Notes under the pieces: generated by a model
Seen by the model: the letters and a program-made list of their open reading frames with translations, nothing else
Databases searched by the model: none
What the model was told of the DNA's origin: nothing
From: Viscum album
Taxonomy: Eukaryota > Streptophyta > Magnoliopsida > Santalales > Viscaceae
Reading direction: 5' to 3'
Assembly: GCA_963277665.1 (NCBI GenBank)
Contig: CAUJRU010000137.1
Location: 186,001 to 250,000 of the forward strand
Length of the DNA stretch: 64,000 bases
Program-made: the position numbers and the translations under genes
In this document: positions 26,347 to 38,233 of the stretch, in pieces
Numbering within the stretch: position 1 is the stretch's first letter
Layout of the letters: each line of letters begins with the position of its first letter

Positions 26347-28374
26347 TTAAAAGTTTCGAGTATGGGGGAATCATTGGATGGGGCGTGCCCAAATCAAATT
26401 TTTGTCATAATGGATGATTAATATGATATTTACATAATTGTAAACACCATGATCAATAGAATTGAATCAAATATTAATTGATTATTGAGCATTAAAACCA
26501 AGATGTTGGATCATTGCATATTAATTATAATTAATATAAATAATTAAATAATTACCATGTGATGAATTATTTCTTTTTTGAGGGATTTTACAATGTATCT
26601 ATATTGTATTATTCTTGTGTTGTTGGAAAAAAGAGTATATTTCCTCTATCATTGATTCATATGTGTTCCAAAAACCTTCAAATGTCACCTTAGGAATATT
26701 CATGGGCTGGAATGGTAGACCATGATTCTTGAATCATCCACCTTTGATCACCTTCAGAGTCTCTTCAATGAAGGGTTATTTTTTATCTCTATAAACTTGA
26801 TAGTGGATGTGGGGGGGGCCACTTTCTATTCTTGAGATACTCTTTGTAGAGGTATCTCTTTTGGACTTCGTGATAATTCTATTTGGATGTTATTGTGCAT
26901 AACAAAATGAAATGACAACCCTCAAAAGAATAATATAATTGGATTTTTATAATGCTAGGATTAGAAAATAATAATTTCATAGGTTCCCCTTTATTTTTTC
27001 TTTAATCCAGGTGGAACCCCATGTCTATAATAGTAATATTATTATTATTAAATATTTATGTGTGAAAATATAGTTAATTAATTTAAATATTATTTACTTA
27101 TATATTATTTAATATATATTATTTAATATATATTATTTCTCACCGGACCATCAAACATGGTTCACCATTCCTTCAAAATATATATTGGGCCTTGAGTAAT
27201 GACTTTTTATTTATTAAATAAAAAACACTACATTATTAACTAATAAATAAATAAATATTATATAGAATAAATAGAAAATAAATATTTATTAATTATTTCA
27301 CCCACAAAATATTCTCTCAAATAACTGGTGATGGAATATTGGTGATAAAGAAAACATTAATAATTATTAAACCACATTTGGGAATAATATTTAATTAACT
27401 AGTTAAATATTAAATAATATTATTATTTAACTGAAGTTTTGGACACACTTAGTGTGGGACTCTATAGGCCTCTTTCTCATTGGCATTAGGCGGAGTAGCC
27501 CAAAGTCCAAGGTTAGCATCTAGAAACATACCAAGGCCCCCATATAGAAAGATGTTAATGTCATATTAACATAAAACATCATACGAATTCTTACAATTTA
27601 ATATAATCACCTTTTCACAATATCTCTAATAAAACTAGTTTCAAGCTGGTGCCATCAACCTATGTGTTCAATGTATCTTTCTTTGACATTGTGAAAATTA
27701 AACATTCCTATAAAACACTAGGTCTATTGATTTATTTAGGAAATATCATTTACATAAAAGGGCCTAAGATATTGACTTCCATTAAATAATATAAGGGAAA
27801 TTATTTTCTCTCATTATTCATTAATGAAGTATTTTTTGTGATGCACCCAATGTATCTTACTTCGTTGCAAGCATTTGTCATCATAATTTTTGTAAATACA
27901 TTAAAGTATGTGAATCATATTATCCATTAATAATAATATTAAATTATATGTACCAATACACAAATATATAGATAGGAACATATAATGAAACATATAAATG
28001 TGTATTTCCTATCAGTGGGTCTCATTTTCATAATATCTGACACTAGAAATTATCAAGGTTGTACACCATGAGAAGGTTCCTCAAAGTCCCATGAGTCTCC
28101 ACACCTAAGATCTTGTATCATTTGTGTCCCTCAAATTATTTCTTCTAGATATATACAATATATTTAAGAATACATTCATGGCACATCAAGGTTATCATCA
28201 TATAGGGGAACTTCTATGACCTTTCAATGTGATAGCTACTCCTAGGACATTATCAAATTATATGTCAGATTGAAGAACAATAATGATGTGATAAGAAGTT
28301 TATTTATATTCAAAACTATAAATTTTGGTAATCCTAAATTATAGAGAAGCTGGTTTTAGGAACAAAATCCAACA
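26347..28374 (-). repeat. 5' LTR of the Angela-like copia element
   Basis: Begins TTAAAAGTTTCGAG next to the primer site and ends AAAATCCAACA before the CATAG duplication. Shares long blocks with 18296-20064, for example TCATTGGATGGGGC and the TGTGTTCAATGTATCTTTCT-type block near 27663. Contains about 240 bp (27.37-27.6 kb) that the other LTR lacks. Confidence 0.8.
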
Positions 28375-29045
28375 CATAGGAGGTTATCTCAAGCCTACTG
28401 TGTGACGAATATCTTGTTGGGGAGGCTTGAAATATCATTTGTTTGCTTATGTTAAAGCCATTTTATAATGTTTAAGATATTTTTTCATGGATAAATATTA
28501 TTAAATTATGATTTACATACCATTATTCAATAATTACGATAAATGTATTATTGGGTATGATTATCTTTCATTATATCAATCCCTTCGATTATTTTGTCAC
28601 ACTCACATTTTCATCTTATGTTCACTTGTGATTTTTGATTGATAATGCCTATGTTTACCCAAAATGAACATTTTAGATCACCTTTATTATGTTTCAATTT
28701 CCCCATGTTATGAAGAGTAATATTATATAAGGTATATATATAAGGGTATCATGTGTGGATAATTTTTTAGGATATATTGAAGACTTTATATGAAATAATA
28801 AATTCTTGGAATAGAGGGAAAATGCCCATTTGGATTTAAATACATGGGTTTTGATACATAAATGGTTTTTCATAATTCTATGAAAATATAAACCTAAAAT
28901 TTTGTGGATATTTGACTCAATAATGTTTATTTATAATGTAATTATATATGGTAAAATGTGGTATACTTTAGATAGTATAAAATCCAATATTTAAAGAATA
29001 TGTTTTGAGTATTGGATTTAGGTGTATGGGTCTCGGGAATCCTAG
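28375..29045 (+). mobile_element. Right part of the plus-strand gypsy 5' LTR (gamma)
   Basis: Resumes the minisatellite after the copia insertion and runs to TGGGTCTCGGGAATCC near 29028, which matches the GGGTCTCTACA end of the array LTRs. A primer site follows. Confidence 0.55.
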
Positions 29046-29046
29046 T

Positions 29047-29057
29047 TTGTATCATAG
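29047..29057 (+). other. Decayed primer binding site (gamma element)
   Basis: TTGTATCATAG followed by TAAGGTTTAG matches TTGGCATCAGAG followed by GAAAGGTTTAG in the array element, in the same position after the LTR end. Confidence 0.6.
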
Positions 29058-29336
29058 TAAGGTTTAGATAACATCAAAGGTTAGGAATTTATCAAATAAT
29101 GATAATTTAAGAGTTTTGTAAATAATTATATGTTTATAATTTTAACATTGTTCATTATTTCAAAGGAATAGATACCCCTTTTGAGGTATTATTTTGAGCT
29201 GATGTTTTAGAGATTTTTATTAGGTCTTAGGAAGAATATATTATTGAGGTTTATATAACCATTTGGGTTAGTATGTTATTTAATGTTGAGGTAAATATGG
29301 TTAATTAGGATAATTGGTTTAATAATATTGGGAATA

Positions 29337-30388
29337 TAAGTAGATCAATATAGATTACATTGGGGATTGAAAATTTATTTGGTGAAAAGGTGATTTAGGT
29401 TATTTTGGGAAATTATTAATATATTTTTGGGAGTATTTATGTCTATGGTATATGTTGATTGGTATGTGATTTTTTGAGTGATTAATTTTTTTGGGGATAA
29501 AGGTTATATATAATTATAGCATAAGTTTCCATTATATTTGGGTTTCTAATATTGTAAGAAAAATCGTGATAATTTTAGGTTTGTTATTTTGGAGGATTAG
29601 ATTATTGATATTAAGAGGATTACACTTAAGGAAATTTGGTAAAATTTAATTATTTTTAGTTTGCATATATATTTGAACCAAATTAATATTGGGTTAAAAT
29701 TAAGGTGTTATTGGATAGGATGTCTTAGGATTGATTTTCCTTATGATATGATTAATTACTTTGGTTAATTCAAGATTCTCATACTAAACATTTTTGGTTT
29801 TATTGAATGGTTGGAACTAGTTATAATTACATTAACAATAAATTATAAATACAATGGAGTGACCATCCTGATGAGAAAACAAATGGAATGGGATATTGAA
29901 TAATAAATCTTGTGGTTATGTATAAACATCTATCTCATGTTATGATTAATAACATGAACATTGTTAATCCTCTAAACACATCAAATAAGAGAAAAATAGA
30001 GTTTCAGGGAAGTCTATATGATAAAAACCATATAGGAAAGAAAATTTATCATACTATATGTAAAAAATATGGGAATAAGTATAGAGGAAACTATGTTTAT
30101 GGAATAGGTAAACGCTTCAAGTGTGGAAGATAAGGTCATCAAAAATTTGAATATCGAGGATATATGCATAGTCCAACTAAAGAAATCGAATGAGGGAAAT
30201 CTTGGACTAAGGTTCCACCCACACTACAATGCTTAAATTGTAAAGAGTATAGACATTATGCAAACAAGTGTACTAAACTAAGGTTTAATAATGATAAATA
30301 ATATTAGCAACCCCCTAGCACTGGGAATAAAGGGAATATTTATGCAATCACAAATGAAAAAGTGTTTTATGAGATTGAAGTAGTGTAA
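29337..30388 (+). pseudogene. Gag of the plus-strand gag-only gypsy element
   Basis: Nucleocapsid/capsid protein remnant homologous to the gag frames at 51784-52887 and 59059-60159. The start codon position reads ATT. The next codons (GNISRSI, stop, IT) align with GTRRNRIDQ of the array gag. A 73-codon open piece lies at 29912-30133. Zinc knuckles follow: a degraded FKCGR, stop, GHQKFEY, and an intact CLNCKEYRHYANKC near 30235-30280. The frame ends FYEIEVV plus stop, matching ITIGDFELVE plus stop in the array copies. No protease, RT or integrase follows before the polypurine tract at 31013, so this too is a gag-only element. Confidence 0.7.
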
Positions 30389-31012
30389 GTGACACACAAC
30401 ATCCTCTAAGGATCTATAAATTCCATATTTAATTTTTAATCTATACACTCTTTTATATCTAGAATGTTTTCTAGTGGAATCAAATTTCTACACCAATTGT
30501 TATATGAATAATTATTAGTTAAATATCTTAGTGGTGGGAAGATTTAATCCCAGGACTATAATCCCTTTCAAATATATGTTTATGGTAATAGTATTCTTTC
30601 AAATATTATTATTCTATATTCAGTAAATTTTGATGTTATTTTTTCATGTATTAAATCTCTACTCATAGATCCCAGATCAATTGTTAAGGTCTGGAAGTAA
30701 CATTTCATATCCCAAATCTACCTATGATCTTCATTAGTGTATGGATGAATATGAACTCCGAATGGAAATTACTTCCATTATATGAGTCTTAATACCTTAT
30801 CAAGAGATATATTTAGCTTCAATAGTTCGGGAGAAGCTCAATATCAGGGACATGTGTATTATAAGGGTAAAATATGAGTTTCTTAGTCTTACTTAAAATA
30901 GTAAGGTTGATATCTTAGAAGAATTTATATCTTGACTCTTGACTATCTTAGGGATACCCTTATATATTTTCATTATTAAGTGAAAATTAAAATTGCGAGT
31001 TGAAATTTATTT
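30389..31012 (+). other. Non-coding 3' region of the gamma element
   Basis: No open frame or known motif. It corresponds in position to 50386-51783 of the array unit but is less than half as long and lacks the tRNA-like segment. Confidence 0.5.
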
Positions 31013-31025
31013 AAGTGGAGTTAAA
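31013..31025 (+). other. Polypurine tract of the gamma element (decayed)
   Basis: AAGTGGAGTTAAA immediately before an LTR start TTTAACACCC. It corresponds to AAGGGGGGTAGAA before TGTAACACCC in the array. Confidence 0.55.
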
Positions 31026-31798
31026 TTTAACACCCAAAAATTTTAGTATGTATTTTTCTTTAAATAAATAATTTATTTAGAATATTTTATAGAACACAAC
31101 ACCAAAGTAAAATATACCAAAATATACCTTATTGAAATTAAAGGTAGACATTACTAAATTGAATTTGATACATCATTAATTAAATTACAATAAGAATATA
31201 ATAAAAAAAATTAAAATTATATTAAAATTATTTATTATAAAAATATATATTATGATTCTTTACATACTATTTTTTTCATGTACACATGAGAGAAGTTTTG
31301 TATAAAAATATAATTTTTATTTTATATTATATATTTATTATTTAAAAGATAAATTTTAAAATTTTAAAATTTTAGTATGATTAAATTAACTTTGTTTTTT
31401 TATTAATCATGTCAAAAATTATCCTAGAGTGAAATTTTTGGATTTTTCTAAAACAGATGATCTTTTGGTGAATAGTAAAAAATATTGCTTTTTATAAATT
31501 GTGTAAATTTTATAACATATTTATAATATAAGAATTAACTAAAAAAAATTGAAACTTTTTCTCAACCAAAGATATATTTAAGGAGTAAAATAAATAATTT
31601 AAATCTATTTTGTTAAATTTTTAAACACGTGGTTGGATTTTTGAAACCTAAGTTATATTTTATTCTAATTATGAACTATTTTAGTTATTTTACTTTAATT
31701 AATTATTCAAAATGACCCATTCTATTTTGTATTGATTTTAAAGTCACAAAAATATTATTATTTTATATATAAACCAATAAATTCTATGTGAGTCAATT
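31026..31798 (+). mobile_element. 3' LTR of the gamma element, first part
   Basis: TTTAACACCCAAAAATTTTA matches the array LTR start (minus strand) TGTAACACCCCAAGATTTTA. Interrupted at 31798 by the Sirevirus; the remainder is at 44363. The interrupting element lies upstream of the LTR's TATA box. Confidence 0.65.
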
Positions 31799-33809
31799 TG
31801 TTGTTCGGAGTGGATAATCAAGAGGGGGTTAATTGAGTTCCAATTAAAATTTCTGTTAAAATATTGTCTATTTAAAATCCCCCAATTTATAAAACAAGTT
31901 AAACTATAGTGAATTTATACAGATTTTAAATGTTCACTTAGCTTCTCAAAGATTTATTAGGTCTCAGTTAATTTAACCACAATATTAAAAAAACTTTTGA
32001 AACTAACCTACTGATTTACAATAAGTGTAAACACTTTCTAATTTAACTATAAAAGTAGCTTTAAAATAGTTTTGTATTTCAAAGTAACAGCAGCGGAATA
32101 AATAAGATATATATAGTAAACATTGAACTTAAACTAAAGGTGTACAGCAGATATAAAAAGTGGTTCAGTCTCAAGCCGATACTTAGTTCTCTCAAATTTA
32201 TATAAAATTTGATCCACACCCTGGATCGGGATTAACAACCGTTTACAAAACTGTCCAGGCCATGGAGGGACCTCTACCACTATTCTTCGTGGGAAACAAA
32301 ACAAAGACCAGGCCACACAAGGACCTCTTCCATAGTTGACGTGGGTAAACAATAGATAAGATATTTGGAGTTAGGATTTTGATATCCTCCAGTTCAGTAC
32401 AGGAGACAGTGTGTGTGTGTAAGAAATACAGAGTACACCACACTGCTCGGAAGTTAATAAATAAATCACTTAGAGAGAGCAGATAAGAGTTTAGAAAGCT
32501 ATAGTGATTATAAATGAATCTCTGGACTTGTTGGATTCAGAATGAATGCTTCTCAGTCCTTCTCTAGTTTTTCTACTGAAAAACATAGTGTCGTAGTCAT
32601 CTTGTCTTCTACAGGAATGAAAAAGATCTCTTGATTCGTCAAGTGTTCTTCAGTGTTGTTGGATTGCATTCATGAGAATTATTTGAAAGTCTGGCAATCT
32701 CTTTCTTTCTCAGGATTGTTCTTCTTGTTCAGCTAAGTGCTCTCCGGTGTACGTAAGTTCTTCTCGTTGTATATTCACACTTGGACACCTCACTTTTGTT
32801 CTATTGTCGTGTACTGCATCTTAATCTGCCTTATATTCCCCGAGTTCTGGTGGTAAGAATGATTCCCTTTCCATAGGTACGAGATACGGTTTCCTGACAT
32901 GCCAACAACTATCATTAAATAACATTAATTGCATTAAAAACATCAAATATGACCTTTAGTATTATTTAAATAATATTGACAAAAAGTTAAGAAACGTTGT
33001 CACAGTGATTAAGTAAACGGTGTCTTCTTCACGGTATAAGGTTCACGGTATGATCTTCACGGTATGAGCTTCACAGTATGAGCTTCACGGTGTCTCGGTC
33101 ATGGTGAGTCCTTCATGGTGTCTGGGTCACGGTGAGTCCTTCATGGTGTCTGGGTCACGGTGAGTCCTTCACGGTGTTTGGGTCACGGTTAGTCCTTCAC
33201 GGTGTCTCGGTCACGATGATTCCTTCACGGTGTTTGGGTCACGGTGAGTCCTTCACAGTGTTTGGGTCATGGTGAGTCCTTCACGGTGTCTGGGTCACGG
33301 TTAGTCCTTCACGGTGTCTCGGTCACGGTGATTCCATCACGGTGTTTGGGTCATGGTGAGTCCTTCACAGTGTTTGGGTCACGGTGAGTCCTTCACGGTG
33401 TCTGGGTCACGGTGAGTCCTTCACGGTGTCTGGGTCACGGTGAGTCCTTCACGGTGTCTCGGTCACGGTGAGTCCTTCACGGTGAGTCCATACATAGAAA
33501 AATATCTGTATTTGGACTTAGACTGTAATATGCAGAATATGGATTAATTTTAACCATTATAGAGTAAGAGAACTGGAATCATAAACATAAATGCTTGATA
33601 ATATATGTGAGATTTGTGATCATGCATGAGACTTGTAAATAATAAAGAGAGTAATTAACATCGATAAGATTTGTTATCATTAAAACATGATGAGTAGTTA
33701 TTATTGAGATTGAATAGCATTAGCAAGATGTGCAATTAAGATCGAGATTAATTAACAGTAATAATATTTTTGATCATTAAAACATGATTAACACATGAGG
33801 AGTCCAACA
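31799..33809 (-). repeat. Sirevirus 3' LTR (2011 bp)
   Basis: TGTTGTTCGGAGTGG to GAGGAGTCCAACA. Matches 42521-44362 along its length. The 169-bp excess over the other LTR is almost exactly six extra 28-bp minisatellite units. A TATAAG on the minus strand lies at 32830-32835. Confidence 0.93.
33085..33476. repeat. 28-bp minisatellite, 14 units, in Sirevirus 3' LTR
   Basis: Units of the form TCACGGTGTCTGGGTCACGG then TGAGTCCT, starting every 28 bp from 33085. Units 4-7 and 8-11 share diagnostic variants in the same order (GGTTAG, then a CTCGGTCACG variant with GATTCC, then CAGTGTTTGGG), so a 112-bp block was itself duplicated. Each unit holds the quasi-palindrome TCAC-G-GTGA. Lies in U3, upstream of the TATA box. 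Confidence 0.95.
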
Positions 33810-33824
33810 ATCTCCCCCTTTTTG
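33810..33824 (-). other. Sirevirus polypurine tract
   Basis: Minus strand CAAAAAGGGGGAGAT immediately before the 3' LTR. This is the primer for second-strand synthesis. Confidence 0.9.
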
Positions 33825-34101
33825 ATGATCACAAATCAGTTATAGTCGAAATATAAATTAAATGTAACATTAAAGATACTAGCATAGCAAAAGGCATTAT
33901 AGAACTGACACTTGTAGTTTTTCTCCACCATTTATACATGTAGATTTTTCTCCCCCTTTTGGGATTATCAAAAGTAGAGAAAATGAAATAAAACTTGGCA
34001 TTTTTCATTAAAAAAAGGGTTCAGAATAGAACATACATGAGAAGTAAAAACAGTAAACATGAAATGGCATCCCATCAAAAAGAAAATAGTCTCTAGACTC
34101 T

Positions 34102-37098
34102 TCATGGATCCATCTTTTCCTTGCCTTTATCAGCAGCAGGAGTTGGTGCTGAAGTAGAAGAAGGCATAGATGCAGTAGACAAAGAGGGTAAGGGTAGTCC
34201 TTTAAAAACTGATGGAGCCAAAGTGGGAGTAGTAGAAGATCTAGGCTTAGGTTGGTCAAGAATGACTAGTTGGATCTGAGAAAGAGTTTGGCTGACTGGC
34301 ATGGCCGTTGAGGCTAAGGCAGGTAGACCAGGTCTAAGGGGTGCAGGAGCTGGAGCAACTATAGCAGTACTCTGCACATGAAGATATGACTTCAAAATAT
34401 TTATGAAATCAGTAATTATTTCACCACCATATTTCATATTCTTTTCAAAATAATCCTTATTCTCCATAAACTTGTCCAACAATCTGGTGAACTCTGTAAG
34501 TTTCTGAACTTGGGCTTTAAAAGCTTGAGTCACTGGAGGGATTTTCAAATTTTAAACAAGATATCTAAAGTGATATTCCATATCATGTTTAGAGAGAATT
34601 TGGGAGAGATAAAGATCTATTTTCTTGGTGATCTATTGTTGAGCATCATTGGCTATATTAGAATGAATCCTAACCAATTCCAATGCCCTATCACTATTCT
34701 TAACCACTTTTGACAAAGAAGAAAGATCCAAGCCACTGAAGGCACTCTGAAGTTCTTCCTTAATTATGGATCTCAGCATAGAATCATCCAAAGAATATGT
34801 GGAGGTCTGACCAGAAGCTAGTGAAACCCTGACAGCTTCGGTTAGAACTTTGAGTTGTTTCAACACTTTTTGCAGGCATCCAGTGTATTCATCTGTAAGA
34901 TTATTCAGATTTTCCACAAGCTCTCTCATGAATTCCTGCATCTTGGTGTGTCTTTTTCCAATATTTTCATCAAAAGAATGCAGGTATGGATGAACTTGAG
35001 ACAAAATCTCCCTAGCGAGGAGGGAATCCGATGTCTCAGGAGAAGCAGCAACAGGTGCAGGAGCAGAAATAGGAGCAGGCTCTGATCTCAAAGATAACTC
35101 ATTCTGCAAATTTGCTATCATATTTTTCAGATTTGCAACATCAGCACTCAGCAGCTTATTCTCAACTCTGACTTCTTGAATTTCTCGGATCATCCTTGGT
35201 TGAATATGCAAGATAATATTTTCCAAGAGAATTGATGCATCTTCTTGACTTAACTGAGTTACTGGACGAGGTTGAGTGGAGGCAATTTTCTCAACTCCAG
35301 CTAACAAAGTTTCTCCAAAAACATTCAGATCATATTTAGTCACAAAGGAGCGATGCTCGGGTAAGGGTGTATGTATAGGTAGTGGTTCAGATTCTAGTTG
35401 AGGTTCAGAGTCATCTTCAGACTCAGATTCTGATTCGGATTGAGGTTGGGGCTCTGGCTCTGGTTCTGGATGAGCTACAGACTTCAGTTAAAATATATAA
35501 GAAAGATCTATTCTAGTTGTAGATACTTTCTCTGACTCGTCCACATCATAAAATCTTGGGAAAACAAATCGGGTGTGCACAGAGTATGAGACAGAATGTT
35601 GAGAAGCTTCAGAAGATCCAGCTTCTGTAATATCAAGGTTTTGAGGTTCCTCTCCCTCAAATTGTGCTTCCCTTTCAGATTCTTGAGGCTCAGGAACATG
35701 GAAAATATCCACAGGATCATCTCTGATCTATTCAGCAAACTCTTGCCTTACTAGCTGAAAGGCAACTTCAATCCTCTCTTCAGCAGAGGGAATAATCTTA
35801 GGAACCTATTGTACCACTGGTTGAACTTCCATACTTGCTTCTTTTTCCACAGAAAGATCCTCTTGAACAGGATCTGCCTCTATGGTTACTTGCTATTATG
35901 AATCAGGTAAAACCAACTTCCGTGCAGCATTAGGATGAGCTTCTAGATTTACATCTGCACTAGAAACAAGAGCTTCCTCTTCCCTCAAACTAACACCAAC
36001 TTCCTCTCCTTGAGGTATTTTAGTAGGGATAACAGCAGGGACAATAGTCCTTTATTTTTCAACAGGAGTTGTTTCCATTTGAGGTCTTCCAGCTTCTTCT
36101 CTTGGAGATACTTCAACAGTTACATTCTCTTCTTATTCTTCTGAAAACTCAGCCACTTCATCTGGTTCCAAACAAGGATCAGATAGATTCTTAGGCCTTC
36201 TTGGATAGTCAACATGATTAAACCTTTTATACACTTGATCATTATCCTCAACCCACGGCTTCTTCCAGGGGTTCCATCTAATCTTCATCCTTATGATGAT
36301 AGGCATGGATAGGCAGAAATCAAGGTCCTCTAACTTCTCTTCATTAGGTCCAACCATCCCTTTGCCAACTAACATAGCTGAAATAATTCTTGACTAAAAC
36401 AAGGAGGTGTATTTGGAAGTGACTTTGATCAGCTCACAGATATGGTTGATAACATACTTGCATAGGTTGATTTTATGGCCATTCTTTAACAGATGAATCA
36501 AGAACACATCCTGATACTTCATCACAGAAAAATCTCCTTTTCTTGGGCTAATCAAATTTTGAACAAACATGAACAGAAGTCTAGTCTCCCCATCTAATTC
36601 AGCAGCTATGGCCCTTTGCTTGGTGCCATTTCCAGTCAGGTTTTCCAAAGCAGTCTCCAGGTCAAAGATGTCGGTTGTTGGAGGAGGGTCTCTCTGGTAA
36701 TCCTCACAAACTCCTTCATGGGGAATCCCTAGGCATACAGCCCACAGCCTCAAAGATAAAGAGAACTTTTGACCATTTATCCAGCTTGTCATCATAAATC
36801 TTTCTCCAAACTCAAAAGAAAACTTCACATACTGATAGAATTGAGATACCAATTTCAGGTAAATCGGTCTATTCTGTCCATTGAACCATCCAAGCCATCC
36901 TTGTTCTCTTAAAACTTTCAAAACTAAATATCTTCTAGACAGCAACCAATTTTCACAGACCTCTTTTTCAGGTACAACTGTACGGCTTACCAGGTTTGGG
37001 TTTATAGGTCCTTCGAAAGCTATCCTCAGTATCCTCTTCTGTTTCTTAGAGCGGCACTTCTCAGACGAGGGTGAAGATGGACGCTTCATCCTTGGCAT
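34102..37098 (-). pseudogene. Sirevirus second ORF (putative plant-transposon protein), stops but no frameshift
   Basis: The frame from ATG at 37098 to the stop at 34102 is 999 codons. It stays in one phase throughout but is broken by in-frame stops (for example at 36394, 36133 and 35488, with others between 36130 and 35713). The first about 235 residues carry a basic start (MPRMKRPSSPSSEKCRSKKQ). They then match the pattern of the putative plant transposon domain found in this position in Sirevirus relatives, including LVSQFYQYVKFSF, INGQKFSLSLRLW and LGIPHEG. Next come acidic Pro/Glu/Ser repeats (PEPEPEPQPQSESESE), a coiled-coil-like segment (IREIQEVRVENKLLSADV) and an Ala/Pro-rich tail. 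Function is unknown; some authors call such ORFs env-like. I see no clear membrane helix in the readable parts. Confidence 0.8.
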
Positions 37099-37531
37099 CC
37101 ACTGAAGGTTTGGGCAAGAGGGAAGAGAATGTTCAGGAGAGAGTTCAAGTAAGGAATCGAATGAAACCCTTATGTTTTATCATTTGGGAATGTTAAACGT
37201 CATAAAAACAAAAACGCAGGAAATCAAATAGCAGTGAAATACAAATTACACGATACAGGTTAAAATAAGAATATAAATAATCTTCACGGTGAGACCATGA
37301 GTAGGCGTTATGTTGTGATGAAAACTAGTCATCACGGTGAGACATTTGGTAGTCGTCACGGTGAGACAGTGAGCATTCTGTATAGTCATGGTGAGACAGT
37401 AAGTTGACAGACCGTGAGCATAAAGACATCACGGTGAGACCGTGAACATAAAATAGTAACTTAGAAACAGTGACCATGAAATCGTAAAGGAAAATATAGT
37501 AAAGTATTAAACATTACGATCATTAGGATTT
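37099..37531 (-). promoter_or_regulatory. Spacer between pol and second ORF with TCACGGTGA repeats
   Basis: A 433-bp non-coding spacer. TCACGGTGA occurs exactly at 37284, 37332, 37356 and 37429, with TCATGGTGA at 37386 and inverted halves ACCGTGA nearby, each usually followed by GAC. The core is the same as in the LTR minisatellite. It may serve expression of the second ORF; that is inference. Confidence 0.6.
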
Positions 37532-38233
37532 TTACTTATGATTAATCATACCAAGATCATGTATGATGTAGTCTAATCTTTCAGAATGTAATGCTTTAGT
37601 GAATATATCAGCAAGCTGATATTCAGTACCAATGAATTCCAAAGTGATATCACCTTTTTTATAATGACCCCTTAAAAAGTGATGTCTTACATCAATATGT
37701 TTTGTCCTGGAATGAGAAATAGGATTCTTAGAAATGTTAATAGAACTTGTGTTGTCCCAATTTATTGGGAAATGTCTGAATTGATATCCATAGTCTAGTA
37801 ATGTGTGTTTCATCTACAAAATTTGTGCACAACAACTTCCAGTAGCTATGTATTCAGCTTCTGTAGTAGATAATGCAACAGAATTTTGTTTCTTACTACA
37901 CCAAGATACTAGTGACTTGCCTAAAAGGTGACACATTCCAGAGGTTCTTTTTCTATCTAACGTACATCCAGCAAAATCAGCATCAGAATAACTAACTAAT
38001 TCAAATGATTGTCCTTTGGGATAGAACAGTCCTAAATTGGGAGTATGCTTGAGGTATTTGAAAATTCTCTTTATAGCATTTAAATGTGACTCTTTAGGGT
38101 TTACATGAAAACGAGCACACATACACACACTAAACATAATGTCAGGACGACTAGCAGTTAGGTATAGTAGACTTACAATCATTCCTCTATAAGTGGTTTG
38201 ATCAACAGATTTAACATTTTCATCAAGATACAT
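37532..38233 (-). pseudogene. Sirevirus RNase H
   Basis: RNase H removes the RNA template after first-strand synthesis. The minus strand reads LVSYSDADFAGCTLDRKRT, then GKSLVSWCSKKQNSVALSTT and EAEYIA, then a TAG at 37814 where the family has Trp (AQIL-stop-MKHT). It continues KHIDVRHHF and LEFIGTEYQLADIFTKAL. The catalytic acidic residues (SDAD, EAEY and HID-type Asp) are present. One in-frame stop splits it, and another (38234) precedes it. It ends at the natural end of pol near LGMINHK. Confidence 0.9.

Larger units (their letters stand above)
18296..28374 (-). mobile_element. Angela-like Ty1/copia element, complete in layout but decayed
   Basis: Two similar LTRs bracket 6.3 kb holding gag, integrase, RT and RNase H in copia order on the minus strand. 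An exact 5-bp target duplication CATAG lies at 18291-18295 and 28375-28379. LTRs of about 1.8-2.0 kb and the long leader fit the Angela lineage. Active-site residues are lost in RT and integrase and stops are frequent, so it cannot move by itself. It sits inside the 5' LTR of the plus-strand gypsy element. Confidence 0.85.

Noticed and set aside
33085..33476. CRISPR-like array of regular short repeats
   Set aside because: Repeats are contiguous 28-bp units without unique spacers, inside a plant LTR, and occur again in the partner LTR.
34008..35085. Other-frame and antisense open frames over the Sirevirus second ORF (for example 34008-34259 and 34855-35085)
   Set aside because: Shadows of the in-phase 999-codon frame, which alone continues across the whole region.
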